Positions 46,107 to 58,589 of a DNA stretch of 64,000 nt are shown here, one piece after another (the stretch's first letter is position 1; each line of letters opens with the position of its first letter). Below the pieces are notes generated by a model. It was not told the DNA's origin. It searched no databases and saw only the letters and a program-made list of their open reading frames with translations. This DNA is from Adineta ricciae (taxonomy: Eukaryota > Rotifera > Eurotatoria > Adinetida > Adinetidae): assembly GCA_905250025.1 (NCBI GenBank), contig CAJNOJ010000338.1:37926-101925 (forward strand), read 5' to 3'. Made by a program: the position numbers and the translations under genes.

Positions 46107-46479
46107 TAAAAAAAAAAAGAAATACATTTCTCGAACGAAATGTTAAACGTAAGGAAAGAGCAGAAAACTAGAAAATATGAGATCGTGTACGTATAGATCC
46201 ATAAAAGAAAACCACAGTGTCGAACAATCCGAATTCGCAAAAAACATTCACAACGATGACTTAATCAATAACGAAAGTTTGTTGGATAAAAATAAGCATT
46301 TGAATTATGAAAATACTTGTCGGAAGCATTGTTGTGAATGAAATGATTGAAGTAAGATCTTTTGAATTTTCAATTTGTGTGTCATGCAGAAATATGACTT
46401 TAGTTCCTTTTAGATAAAACCTCATTGACAGCATATTCAATCAAAATTCAACAGTTCAAATTGAGAAAAATCTTTCTAT

Positions 46480-47300
46480 TCATTGTTAGATATAATATGA
46501 CCTTGCGTCATCAATCGAGAGATCTTAGTCAATAGCGAGAGAATGTGTACAGAGCAGTTCATCGATTATATGAAAGAAAACTTCAATAATTCGTTCAAAC
46601 GACGAGAAATAAACAGAAAAAAAAGAATTTTACCAGATGAAAATAAAGTTTAATGAGTTAATTCGGCAGCAGAGAGCAGCAAAAAAAAACAGATTAAGTC
46701 AATGGAAACGATCGATTGAAGTTTTCAATTAAAACATTGGAAAATTGCAACATGTTCATTTAAATACCAATTTATTGACCCTTGATAATGAACTTATGAC
46801 TCTCCCAAACGAAAATGATATCATTTTTCAATGAAACGTCCCTTTATATTGAAGATAATTCACTATCGCGAGGGATTTCAGATTTGATGAGAAATAATAT
46901 TCTGAATAGGATCAACGTTTTAATCGACACTCAGGGATTATCAAACGTTGAAAAATATCATCAGGGATATGAACAGATGATTTAATGAATTGTTGGAAAA
47001 CCATTGGATCGTTCAAGCTACTGGTCAACATCAATTTAACCGTATCAAACGATTCATTCAACGGAATATTTACAAACTAGAGAAACAAAATTAGGATGAA
47101 TCATTGAATTTATTGACTAAGAACTCAGGAAATGAGTCTATCGAATAACAAAGACGGAGGGTAGTTACACATATTATAACTTTTCGAATTCGAAGCAAAG
47201 TCACCGTTGAGTACATTCATAATGTTGATACTTTCTTCAGAAAAACGAGTATTGTGTTTATGTTGTTTCAAAGTGATGAAAATAGTTTCCTAAATGTTTA
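46480..47300 (+). pseudogene. Degenerate tandem copy of the zinc finger-coiled coil-DLC gene
   Basis: Nucleotide traces follow the order of the gene upstream: the coiled-coil part near 46560-46710 (cggcagcagagagcagc), then the DLC part near 46910-47080 (gacactcagggattatcaaa, ccattggatcgttcaa). Many stops and deletions. A matching remnant follows the second gene at 57.6-58.2 kb, so decay began before the block was duplicated. Confidence 0.6.
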
Positions 47301-47730
47301 GTCTATTTTTACTCCAGTTGTTTTGTAATCATTTGACTTGGATGAAAAATTTGTCCTTTTTCTAAAAAAAAAGTCATGTGCCTGTGTATGCACATGATTA
47401 TTCTTGAGTATTAATTAATTCTTCCTTTACATCTCTGTTGTTTTGTTTTATTGAATAGTCTTAGAGAGAAATATCCTATTTCCTTTACCACCTACACTCT
47501 TAAGAAGAACCTGTTTAGCTGCGCTAGAGTTTTGCACAAGAACAAGCGACAAAGTCGTCATAACCGTCGATTTGGTACGTCAAAAAATACCAGCGAAACT
47601 AATTTTCCGTGATATGAATTAAAAAAAGAAGTGTTATTACTACATAGAATGAAAAACAAAGGAGATATTTAAAAGAACGTTCGTCAGAGATTGTCGCTTG
47701 AAGTTTTCTTTTTATCGAATAATTTGAGGG

Positions 47731-48605
47731 ATGAACATTATAATGATTTTCATAAAAATATTAACACTATTGTTGATAATTATTCTCAAACAATCACTTG
47801 GACAAGATATGCGATCGGTTCGGATGCGTATCATGAAGGAACAGCAGTTTCAATGTGTTACAACAACTTGTTTACCATACTTTAATGCCATTCAGTCAAA
47901 TCGTTTACAATGTCAAATTAATTGTATATCACAAAGCCAATGTAGAGCTGCTAGTTTTCATCATTTGAATTCTACTTGTCAATTGTTCAATAGCACAACA
48001 AATGAGTACACTAGTTTGGAAACAGCTATCGGATCTGTTGCAATGATTGCCCTGCTTGAAACACAAATGTTGTCTGGTGAGTAAACGTTTTACATAGTTT
48101 TAAAAGTATGACATTAGCAATTGTGTAGTCCGTATGAAGTTCGATCTATGAAAATTCAACATTCATTCTACTTATCTTCATGTAAATGCAAGTCTTCGTT
48201 TCATGAAAAGAACTCTGAATGTAATATTCAAAAATTAAATGAGAGTAATAAGAATGAAGCGTTAATTTCAGATTGTTTAGAGTCATGTTTTGCCAGTTAA
48301 ATATCGTTTAGTTAGTTCCAAATGATAAGAATTATTCGTCTACGAGTCACACTAACCTGGTTGTTGTTGCGATCATAATAAACGGAATGTTCTTTGAGAA
48401 CAATTTAAAATATAAGCAACCATGAACTTCAGTTTTATCTTTATTTTTTCCTGAAATACAGGATCAACCTCAACGTCAACCTCCAGCTCAACTTCTTCGA
48501 CCACATCAACGTCAACCTCCAGCTCAACTTCTTCGACCACATCAACGTCAACCTCCAGCTCAACTTCTTCGACCACCTCAACATCAACGACAACAACAAT
48601 GAAAG
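47731..48605 (+). CDS. PAN-like domain plus Ser/Thr linker, 5' part of a gene cut at a contig join
   Basis: Exon 1 (47731-48076) encodes a signal peptide (MNIIMIFIKILTLLLIIIL) and a Cys-rich PAN/apple-like domain (CVTTTCLPYF, CQINCISQSQCRAASF, CQLF). Exon 2 (48462-48605) encodes a Ser/Thr repeat linker. The intron after it runs into the N at 48697. In the complete paralogue at 58590-61143 the next exon is a kelch propeller. Here an unrelated NHL exon follows the N, so the 3' part is missing, not fused. Confidence 0.7.
48462..48590. repeat. 36-bp Ser/Thr-coding repeat, about three units
   Basis: Unit around acctccagctcaacttcttc, encoding STSTSSSTSSTT. The paralogue at 59345-59515 has one more unit. 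Confidence 0.7.
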
Positions 48606-48696
48606 GTATACTGTAGTCTGAATATATACTATTTTGTATGAATTGGAAAAATCATGTGATCAAAGAGGCTCAAAAAATTTTCATAGAACAGCAAAC

Positions 48697-48697
48697 N
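48697..48697. other. Single N joining two unrelated half genes
   Basis: Left of the N is the intron of the PAN gene (matching 59531-59625). Right of it is the middle of an NHL blade (matching 23705 onward). No shared sequence bridges the point. Confidence 0.8.
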
Positions 48698-50596
48698 AAC
48701 ACGGGGGAGTAGTTTAGCGCAACTTAACTCTCCCATTTATGTTTTCGTCGACACGAATGAATATGTCTATGTTAGTGATGCTTGGAACCATAGGATTATG
48801 CGTTGGGCACCAAATGCGACAGTTGGAGAATGTATCATTGCTTGTACAGGGAAAAAGGGCTCGTCTGAAACGCAACTATACTTTCCAAATTCTCTAGCAC
48901 TCGATAGTCAAAATTCAATGTATGTTGGTGATTATTCAAACAATCGAGTGCAAAAATTTCAATACCAAATTCCATTTTATAATCAACCAGAACTGAGTCC
49001 CTGTGCAGCATGGAGTTCAGTAGGAACGACATTTGCCGATAATGAAACAATTGGAGCAAGACCTTTTGGGTTGTTTATTGACATTGAGAATACAATTTAT
49101 ATTCCCGAACGAGCATTAAATCGCGTGCAAATCTGGATGGAAGGAAGTGCAACTCCGACATTAAATATCACCTTTAACTTAAGCAATCCGATGTCGATCT
49201 TTGTCACAAGTGTCGGAGATATTTATGTTGATAATGGTTCATCAGGAAAACGAGTTGATCGGTGGATGATGAATGCGACGATAGATGTCCCTGCGATGTA
49301 TGTTCAAGATTCTTGTTACAGTGTGTTTGTTGATAACAACAATAGTTTTTATTGTTCGTTGGGTGATCTTCATAAAGTTATAAAAAAGCCGATGAATCAC
49401 ATAGCGAATCAGACGGTTCTGGTAGCTGGAAATGGTACTGCCGGATCGGGATCGTATATGTTGAATTCTCCTCGTGGAGTTTATGTTGATAAGAAATACA
49501 ATTTGTATCTTGCCGATTGTGGGAACGATCGAATACAATTTTATCAATCAGGTCGACTGAATGGAACGACAATTGTCGGACAAAGTGCAAATAATTCTTT
49601 CGATCTCGATTGTCCGACAGGAATTATTGTTGATAATAATGGATATTTTTTTATATCTGATTCGCAGAATAATCGCATTATTGCTTCGAGTTCATATGGT
49701 TTTCGTTGCATCATTGGATGTACAAATTCTGAATTGAACCATCCACAGACGATTAGTTTTGACAAATACGGGAATTTATTCGTTGTTGATACTTATAATC
49801 ATCGAATTCAAAAATTTTCTTTAATAATTAATACCTGTGGTAAAACATTCAGCAAAAAGATCTCTTTTCAACTAAATCTCTATTTCATTTAGTTTCTCAA
49901 TCGTTAACAACATTCGTGGCGACAGGTTGTCTAAATCCGTCTACTTTCGGCGTGCATTGTAACGCATTAAGTAATCCTTGTGCTGCATTGAGTCCATGTC
50001 AAAATAATGGAACTTGCAATCTCAGCAATGCAACGTCTCTTGGTTATAGTTGTTCGTGTCCCGCTGGTTTTAACGGTAGTCAATGTCAATATAATAATCG
50101 ACCATGTCAATCGAATATTTGTTGGAATAATGGGATTTGTAATGAAACATCGCCAACGACATATGCGTGTGTATGTGCTGCTGGATGGGAAGGAAAGAAT
50201 TGTCAGACAAAAATCGATTTTTGTCAAGGAATTACTTGTCAAAATAATGGAGTTTGTCGTTCGAGATATTTGAATTATACGTGTGAATGTCTTAGTCAAA
50301 GTTATTCGGGTCGATTCTGTGAAATAACATCAACATCAGTGCAAACACGTCAACGAGTGGCGAAATCATTTGGTATCATTGCAATCATCGTCTTAATCTG
50401 TACTGTTTTATTCGTTCTTACTCTCGACGTTATAAAATATATCTGTGGTATTGATGTGACTGGAAAAGAACTGGAGAAGATTCGCGAAGAAAAACAATTG
50501 AAAAAACAAGAACGTTCATCGAATCGTCGTCACAGAAAATCACATTCGAAATATGTCAAAAGACGCATTCCGATTATTATTATCTCCATTATTTAA
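48698..50596 (+). CDS. NHL-EGF-TM membrane protein, 5'-truncated second copy
   Basis: Exons 48698-49839 and 49893-50596 match residues about 231-846 of the gene at 23014-25607 with few substitutions: the last blades of propeller 1, all of propeller 2, three EGF modules, one TM helix and the basic tail. The intron is at the same place. The signal peptide and first four blades or so are missing because the sequence starts at the N. The reading frame is intact throughout, so the real gene may be complete elsewhere. Confidence 0.85.
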
Positions 50597-50630
50597 AATG
50601 CTTCCACTGTGTCCTTGTAAATGTGTTGCT

Positions 50631-50636
50631 AATAAA
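50631..50636 (+). promoter_or_regulatory. Polyadenylation signal AATAAA
   Basis: Same position relative to the stop as in the first copy. Confidence 0.6.
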
Positions 50637-50799
50637 ATATTTTCCTTTTCTATATCGCGGAAGATTAAATACTGATTTGGTCTGAGTTTTGCAGGACAAT
50701 TTTCCAAGTGACACGAACGATCCATTGACGTTGGTCATTCAGCATTTTTGAAAGGCATAATATTAGCTCAGGTATTAGGATATAATCATTCATTTACCA

Positions 50800-51195
50800 C
50801 ACAGTCAATCAAGGTCGAGTGTGTCTTGATTCCACATGGGATTCGAATAGAACGACTTTTACTAGTAATACAGTCCTTGAAACTTTCCGAACTATCTATA
50901 TTAGCAGCAAAAACGTCATCTATGTCGCTTCGCGAGAACATTCTCACGTTGTAGCCTTGTTCAATCACAGTACTTCTCCAACAAAACTCCTTTCTAATCA
51001 TTCCATACGTCCAAACTCGATTGTTGCAAGTGACATAGGCCATGTTTACATCTTCAATGATTATCTTATATAAGGCGTTCAAAAATTAATCGCGAATCAA
51101 AGCATTTTGATTCTAATCATGAACATTACTTATCAATGTTGGAGTAGTTTTGTTGATACTAATGATACTTTGTATTGTTCATTAAATTCAACCAT
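50800..51195 (+). pseudogene. NHL-repeat gene remnant
   Basis: Readable pieces resemble the second propeller of the NHL-EGF gene: CLDSTWDSNRTTFTSN, then IYISSKNVIYVASREHSHVV and SIVASDIGHVYIFND. A later piece reads SFVDTNDTLYCSLNST. Stops separate the pieces and there is no start or end. In block A most of it is lost. Confidence 0.65.
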
Positions 51196-52090
51196 CTTGA
51201 GGGTGTGAGGTAAATAGAATCATGTTAACATTAAGTGAACTTGTGCTAAGCAGCTGCAAAAGAACTGGAACTACCTAACCCGTCTCTCGCAAGGTTATAT
51301 GAAAGTTGTTGGGATTTTTCCGCAACGGATAGAGGCGTTAGGCGAAACGAGTTTGTGCATAATGTCAAGTAGGTTGATGGGTGTGAATAATGCGGTGTAT
51401 CGAACTGAGAAGTATGAATGTAAGACTAGCTCTGTAGGAAGAAGGGGTCAGAGATGCGCGCAGATACCTGATAGCAAGTACGCAGCAGTAACCGAATAAG
51501 AGGGGAAATGTGTTGGAATGCGATCCAGCAGCGGCGAGTGAGGAGTTGCGGACCGAAGGGACGTCGACGACCCGTTGGAAGCAAAGCCCAATGAACACGA
51601 CTGTGCTCGTACGCAAAAGTGAAGGATTTCACGCGAGTGATGCCCAGTCATCGGAGATACTAATGAAGAGTGGAAATCTTCGTGAAAAAAAACTGAAGTA
51701 TGGGTTTGTGAAAGAGCTTCTATGCATGTTGTTTTGAAAGTGAAACAAGCACAATCAGTCGAGGATCTAGCGAGTCGGCTTGATGAGCGTTACTAGTAGA
51801 TATCGCTAGCGATCGACACTGTTGACAACACATTCGCCGTTCTCTTTTTCTGTGAAACCGAATCAATACGTAGACACAGCACAACCACCACATGCTATCC
51901 ATTGCCATGTTACTTAAGCCGTCTGAAGAGTCCCTTAAGCACGGACGAAACGTGTCGTGGTCTGTTTTACTCACCCACGTGGGTACGAAAAATAGAAATG
52001 AAGAAAGCAATGAGAGTGATGTCAATAATGGCACATCCAAGACATTTTATGATAAAAATCAAGGAGAAAAGCACTCAGACTGATTAGTTC
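51196..52090. other. Decayed spacer of block B
   Basis: Counterpart of 26535-27546 without the 175-bp insert. About 115 bp (around 51760-51890) are present only here. No intact gene. Confidence 0.5.
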
Positions 52091-53302
52091 TCACTCTGAA
52101 GCGAGCTCTTTCTTAATAAACTTCAACGCACTAAACGTGTTCACATTTTCCAGATAGATAATTATCAAATCAACTGATTGTTTGATATTGGTCACCATGA
52201 ACATTGTCCTAGGTAGAAGCAAGACTTCCTTCTCATCCTCGTATTCAGAAACGCATGGCAAGTTGTCCGACAACCTGTACAATGCAATCGCCGTGTCACA
52301 TAGTTCGGGAAAATGAAAAACCATGAGAACACGCTTTTTGTCGGTCGCAATTGACGGACCGATAAATTGCCGGGCTACCCGTTCTTCAAGTGATGTCGAA
52401 CAAAAAGAGCATGTTCTGATAAGACTGTTCTTGTTGTGTAATGCCCATTGATATGCTCTCAGATCTTCATCTGTCATCGTCAGTCCACGAAATGATTGAC
52501 CTTGAAATGTCCGACTCTCGAGCGATTGCAGCCGCCATAGAAGAGGCATAAAGAGTGCATCACTGTTGTCCCGATTAAGACTCTTATAGAAAGGCGTTTC
52601 AAGCGAGTACAGCCGGAGGAGTGGCTCGAGTTTTTTTTCCTTGGCATACTGTGAGAATAATTCTCGAGCTTTACGATATTCCAAATGAGTCGTTGGAATG
52701 CTACTGTGGATGACTGCTTGCAGTTGTCTCGTCATAATTTTTTCCGCATTTTCCTGCCAAAAGAATACTTTGCATGCCGTCTTCATAGGTAATTGACATA
52801 AAGGATTTGTCAGGAACTTTCTTTGGAAATTTACACAACTAAGATATGAGTCCGCCATATTACGGTGTATATTTACCCAACCACTGCTCGGCTTTGTTTC
52901 TGGCACGTGATCTTGACTATTTGCAGGAGCAGCCATGTCAAAAAGAGAACTGACATCGTCATGTGAACAAAATCTGTTGTGCCCATGACGCTGGAAAAGC
53001 TGTCGGATCTGATTGGTAGATGCTTCCTGATACGCGGTCAGTTCGTATCTGTTTTTTCGGTGACGAATAACACCGTATTCGTTCAAAAGGAGATGCACTA
53101 TTTGGCTGTGACCAAAGAAAGCGGCAGCATGAAGAGCAGTGGATCCGTTCGGTTCGAGTTGATTCATGTCAGAAAAGTCTTGTGTAGACAGAATTTGTCG
53201 CGTTACTTGTACATCGCCGTTGCGACAAGACCAATAGAGTAAACTTGCTTCGCCTATTCTAGGAGTATCACGAAAGGCATTTGTGCTGCTTTCGTTGCCC
53301 AT
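52091..53302 (-). CDS. Ankyrin-repeat mono-ADP-ribosyltransferase (intact copy)
   Basis: One exon, 403 residues. Two to three ankyrin repeats at about 15-95 (LYWSCRNGDVQVTRQIL, GSTALHAAAFFGHSQIVHLL), a spacer, then an ART domain at about 175-400. The Arg motif is FRGLT (Arg 272), the Ser motif SFCSTSLEE (about 299-304), and the Glu motif EKEVLLLP (Glu 357 and 359). This is the R-S-ExE signature of Arg-specific ARTs. The ankyrin repeats probably select the target. A possible N-myristoylation start (MGNESS) suggests membrane attachment. The first copy at 27.5 kb is frameshifted, so this is the only complete ankyrin-ART in the window. Confidence 0.85.
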   Translation of the reverse strand: MGNESSTNAFRDTPRIGEASLLYWSCRNGDVQVTRQILSTQDFSDMNQLEPNGSTALHAAAFFGHSQIVHLLLNEYGVIRHRKNRYELTAYQEASTNQIRQLFQRHGHNRFCSHDDVSSLFDMAAPANSQDHVPETKPSSGWVNIHRNMADSYLSCVNFQRKFLTNPLCQLPMKTACKVFFWQENAEKIMTRQLQAVIHSSIPTTHLEYRKARELFSQYAKEKKLEPLLRLYSLETPFYKSLNRDNSDALFMPLLWRLQSLESRTFQGQSFRGLTMTDEDLRAYQWALHNKNSLIRTCSFCSTSLEERVARQFIGPSIATDKKRVLMVFHFPELCDTAIALYRLSDNLPCVSEYEDEKEVLLLPRTMFMVTNIKQSVDLIIIYLENVNTFSALKFIKKELASE

Positions 53303-54489
53303 TTTTTAAAGTTGTGTAACTTATTCCGAAGCTTGTACACAGATTTTATAGAGTTGATATTGCTGTTGAAATAAGTGTTGAGTTAATGACACAGAAGGGA
53401 AGTTCTTCTCTAGATGAGTCAATTCTTATCACACTTAACAATTCATACATGGGAAAAAGCCAACCGCTCATGACACATTATTTTCATGGAGAACATACAC
53501 ATCATGATTGATACTTCCGTTTACACACTCGACCGTAAACAAGCGAGATGCATACAGATACAGGTGCACGCAGACATTGGTGAGTTGGGTAGAATAGCTT
53601 GGAAGAAAAAGAATTTACCTTTCACATTAGGCAAATGTACACAGTAAATGAAAACACACATAAATTCATTATGCTTACTCATGGCTCGTACTCAGATACG
53701 TTGAGTAGCTACACTAACCCTGTAGCACTTGAACACATAAGAATTTTACATTTTTCTTTTTAATCGAAACAATAGAAATGCATATTTGAATATATAAGAT
53801 AACTCTCGACGGTTGTGAGGGCTATTTACTGGATGAGTTTTACTACAAAAATTTAATTCTGAACTACTTACGATTCGGACTTCGACCTTATTTATAAGTC
53901 ATCATCAAGTACGTCCGGAATTTCCAAGGACGCTGCATGAAATTAAATACGAGCTCCGAAGAAAGCTATGAGAGTCAATTAATACGACTTCTAACATCAG
54001 TCTAGTGTTAAGATATAACTCCACTTCTTTATGGGTAACAACTTGAGAACAAACTTGACGAAATTAACAGCAGCATTGAACGTAATTTTTCATTTGATTC
54101 GACAAATAATCGATTTTGAAGGCTAATCCTTCATTATCAAGACCAGGTGTTGAATGATTCATGAACAATGCAATCAAAGAGAGTGACGAGAAAATTAGAC
54201 CATATGTCCTATATCCAATCACAAACCATATCAGCATCTTCACCATAGATTTATTCTCCTCTCAGTGAAAGTGATGATAATTCTACTTCTTCTCAAAATC
54301 TATGAAGCCATTTTCATTGAATATATACACGAGGAGACTTCACTTAGATTTTCGTTTTCGTTTTCGTTTTATTTCATTTTTTTCTAAAATGCATTCATTA
54401 AACAGCTGGTATTTCAATGACAGTAAGCGCAATGAAACAACAAACTAATCCTATCACAAGCCCAGTCATCAAATGATTGATAAACTCGT
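53303..54489. other. Non-coding part of block B
   Basis: Near-identical to 28760-30150, with a deletion of about 100 bp near 54100. No gene seen. Confidence 0.55.
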
Positions 54490-55780
54490 AGCACAATAAT
54501 TGTTTAATAAATCTATTAGAAAATTTAATACACGATCGAGTCATAAATTGAATACCTTGATTGTGTCAACCGTAGATGACTCTGATACGTCTAAGGATAA
54601 ATCGATCAGAAAATTGAATACTCGACCAAATTGTAAATTGGACGAAACATTAGCAATTAATTTGATTGTTGCATTCGAAGATCATTCAGTTATGTTTGAC
54701 AATAAACCAACAGAACAACAGACAATCTATAAAAACCATTGAGAATTCGATTGGTTTCTCCAATTGCGAAGTAAACATAACATCAACAGATAGGATGAAT
54801 TTATCAACTAATAGTCAATCTAATCAAATCGATAGCTTTTATATTCTGACTGGTAAGAGTCCAGTATATATCTATGGTCCGATCTACGAACACGAATTCA
54901 ATCGCAGGAAATGACCGATTGTAATGGCAAGTACTTCAAACTGACAATTTATCTTCAAGTGAATGTTACATATATCTTGATCATATCGATATACGATCCG
55001 AATACTACACATCCGTTTTCCATCAATGTCCTTGGCTTGGGAAATGTCAACCTCGCTTGGGTTAAAGATTTTCCAATAACTCGATCGATTTAAACATCAA
55101 TATTAACAGCAAACCATTCGATATATTCTGGTACTGGCTGTGACAATCTTAAATACTACTTTGAAGTCATACAAATCAATGCGGAAGAGAATGGATATTA
55201 TATCATAAGTAGTGATAGTTCGATAAGTACCGTCGGTCATATTCGCGAGCACGAATTCATTTCAATCAATCCAACTGTTAATCGTTTATGCAAAAATTAT
55301 GATACTTGTATAATTGGAAACAATTCAAACTTCTATTATACTTGAATACCAATGCAGCATATGCACTGGCTGTGTTAACACAAAAGATTTCATCAACAAC
55401 CATTTTCATTGAAGATTAGTTCGACTATGGCAGTAATTATGTTCGTTGCGTACTTGATAAACGACGTTTTGTGTTTAATCACACTTGAAAATAGGAAATT
55501 ACGAGAAATGGGATGTGGACTGCATCTTTTCATCTAATCGCCTATCTTTCTTCTTACAATTTCGATGCTCTTAGCAAAGTTTTGGTTTACTATTTCTTAC
55601 TCAAATGAACATCTCGATTCGTCTGTCGATACTCAATGGTGAATGCAAATCAATGGGATTTCCTCTCAAGTTTTTCTTCCATTCGAATAATTGCTTAAAA
55701 GGATGTGTAGCCTGTGAACGACCTGTTTATGTACCTAAGTTGATAGACGAAATCCTTACTTTTTCAAATAAAAAATGTTG
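54490..55780 (+). pseudogene. Extracellular-repeat plus 7TM receptor, inactivated (blocks B/D)
   Basis: Readable modules: 54820-54905 (DSFYILTGKSPVYIYGPIYE), 54911-55093 (FKLTIYLQVNVTYILIISIY) and 55190-55375. A deletion then joins 55377 directly to the 7TM start (55388 on, ISSTMAVIMFVAYLINDVLC). About 660 bp present in block C are missing. The TAA after CGLHLF is shared with block C. Frames change several times; not functional. Confidence 0.65.
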
Positions 55781-55888
55781 ATTGGTGCAATCTAATCGAA
55801 AGTAGAATGTCCTTTTATGAGGTAACGTCACACGTCACGACAGCGTAACGGTGACTTGTACTATTCGTAATGTTTTTATCTTCGTTCT

Positions 55889-55920
55889 CTTCTTCTTCTT
55901 CTTCTTCTTCTTCTTCTTCT
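55889..55920. repeat. (CTT)n microsatellite
   Basis: About ten CTT units; only a few in the matching place of block C (44825-44840). Confidence 0.85.
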
Positions 55921-56325
55921 TTGACACAAGTATCTACTGACAATGAATACTACGTTCTTTCGTCCACGTTTCCTTTTCGCCTCTTTGCTTTTCCCCTGTA
56001 ACGTATTTCGTAAGTACTTAGTCAACGATTTCTCTGTAAGTATTTGAGATTTGAACATCAAATTAGTATAGAATTTATAATGAAACAAATAAGTTATAAA
56101 AAATGAATCGAATGGGATGATTGATGAAACAAACTCTGACTTGATACGATCAATTGCCGTCTTTTCTTCCTCACAAAGAATGAAATTCACATCGAAAAAA
56201 TCAATCGTTGTGATGCAACACGATTGAAGTGAATTTTTCTTTGCAAATTTCATCAAATGTGAAAATCTCTGAATTCAGTTTCAGATATTTATCCTAAAAT
56301 CGAGTCTCCTTCATAGAAAAAACCA

Positions 56326-57310
56326 ATGGCATTATCGTCACGACTTTGTGCATTTCGTCAATGCGGACAACCATGTCGAGCGTTATGTTTATTTTGTGCT
56401 CAATATCTATGCCGTGAACATTTCGATAATCACGATCATTCGATTAATGCACAAATTCCAACGTTAGTGAAACAAATCAAAACACTTGTAAATCAACTTG
56501 ATGATAGTCTTAATCCCATCTCATCGTCTTTAAAATGTTTAAATCAATGGCGAATAAATGCTCATCGAACAGTTGATCAATTCTATGAAGAAAAATATCG
56601 ACAATATCAACAAATCGTTGAAAGGAAAACCGACGAACAGAAAAAACAATTCGATAAAGTGGAAACAAAATTGAGTAAATTAATTCGACAACAACAAGCA
56701 ACAGACGAAGAAATNATATCAACAAATCATTGAAAGGAAAACCGACGAACAGAAAAAACAATTCGATAAAATGGAAACAAAATTGAGTAAATTAATTCGA
56801 CAACAACAAGCAACAGACGAAGAAATCAATTTAATGCGGCTATCGATTCAACATATGAAATTGAACATTCGAAGAATGCAAGATTTTCGTTTAAATATCA
56901 ATCCGTTACTCATTGCTGATAATCTTATAACTATTCCAAACGAGAATTATGGAATAGTTGATCGAAACAATCATTTTGTCTTTGAAAATTGTGAGAAATT
57001 TTATACTCTTGATAAATCACTCTCACGGTGGAAAGTTGAAAAACAAGCGAAGGAAATTCCGAATTCAATGAGTATGTTTATTTTACAAACAATTCGTCAG
57101 TTTATCGATACACATGGATCGTCAAACATCGACATTATAATGAAGAAAACGAAAGATTTGCTTAACATATCGTATGGTGAACATTGGATTGTTCAAATTG
57201 TTGATGAACGTGAAAATCAATATCCTGAAACAGACGATTTTGTGGAATGTTTACGAGTGAAAGAAACTCAATTGAAATGGATTATTCGAATTTTAAAAAG
57301 AATTTCTTAA
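56326..57310 (+). CDS. Zinc finger-coiled coil-DLC-like gene, second copy, split by a contig join
   Basis: Same protein as at 45234-46106: zinc-binding Cys/His at the start, coiled coil, DLC-like end. At 56715 an N interrupts it, and the 111 nt after the N (56716-56826) repeat the 111 nt before it (56604-56714) with two differences. The frame is broken only by this overlap; each side is otherwise open. It is therefore most likely an intact gene in the genome. Confidence 0.7.
56715..56715. other. Single N between overlapping contig ends
   Basis: 111-nt flanking overlap with two mismatches. Confidence 0.85.
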
Positions 57311-57599
57311 TAAAAAAAAGAAATCGATTTCTCGAAAGAAATGCTAAGTGTAAGGAAAGAGCAGAAAACTAGAAGATGCGAGATCGTGTGCATAAAGATC
57401 CATAAAAGAAAACCAGTGTCGAATAACGTGAATTCGAAAAACATTGACAATGATGATTTAATAAATAACGAAAGTTTGTTGAATAAAAATAAGCATTTTC
57501 ATATTCAAATGCTTATTGGAAGCATTGTTGTACATGAAATGACCGAAGCAAGATCTTTTGAATTTTCAATTTATGTGTCATGCAGAAGTATGACTTTAT

Positions 57600-58150
57600 T
57601 TCCTTTTATATATAAGCAAAAAAAGGAATTTTACCAAATGAAAACAAAGTTTAATGAGTTAATTCGACAACAGAGAGCAGCAAAAGAACAGATTAAGTCA
57701 ATGGAAAACGATCGATTGAAATTTCAGATTTGATGAGAGATAATATTCTGAATAGGATCAACGTTGTAATCGACACTCAGGGATCATCAAACGTTAAAAA
57801 ATATCATCAGGAATATGAACAGATGATTTATTGAATCATTTGAAAACCATTGGATCGTTCAAACTACTGGACAACATCAATTTAACCGTATCAAACGATT
57901 CATTCAAAGGAATATTTACAAACTAGAGAAACAAAATTAGGATGAATCATTGAATTTATTAAATAAGAACTCAGGAAATGAAAATGAATATTTTGTCTTT
58001 CGAATAACAAAGATGAAGAGTATAGTTACACATATTATAACTCTTCGAATCCGAAGCAAAGTCACTGTCGAGTACATTCATAGTGTTGACACTTTCTTCG
58101 GAAAAATGAGTACTGTGTTTATGTTGTTTCGAAGTGGTGAAATAGTTTCC
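57600..58150 (+). pseudogene. Degenerate tandem copy of the zinc finger-coiled coil-DLC gene (block D)
   Basis: Counterpart of 46480-47300, with a further deletion between the coiled-coil and DLC traces (near 57725). Pieces: FYQMKTKFNELIRQQRAAKE, then DLC-like traces near 57760-57870. Confidence 0.55.
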
Positions 58151-58589
58151 TAAATGTTTAGTCTATTTACTTCAGTGGTTTTGTAATCATTTGACTTGGA
58201 TGAAAAATCTGTTCTTTTTCTCAAAAATAGTCATGTGCACTGTGTACGCACGTGATTATTCTTGAGTATTAATTAATTCTTTTTTTTCACATCTCTACTG
58301 TTTTGTTTTATTGAATAGTTTTAGAGAGAAGTATGCTATTTCCTCTACTGCCCACACTCTTAAGAAGAGCCTGTTAGATTGTACTAGATTTTAGCACAAG
58401 AACAAGTGGCAAAGTCGCCATAACCGTCGATTTAGTGCGTCAAAAAATAGCAGCGAAACTAATTTTCCGTGATATGAATTAAAAAAGAAGTGTTATTACT
58501 ACATAGAATGAAAAACAAAGGAGATATTTAAAAGAACGTTCGTCAGAGATTGTCGCTTGAAGTTTTCTTTTTATTGAATAATTTGAGCG

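Noticed and set aside
48698-50596. Treating the second NHL-EGF gene as a natural N-terminal truncation
   Set aside because: The truncation falls exactly at an N contig join, so it is better explained by assembly.
55876-56256. Minus-strand frame ending in a long Arg run
   Set aside because: The Arg run is the reverse of the (CTT)n microsatellite and the frame is not kept in block C.
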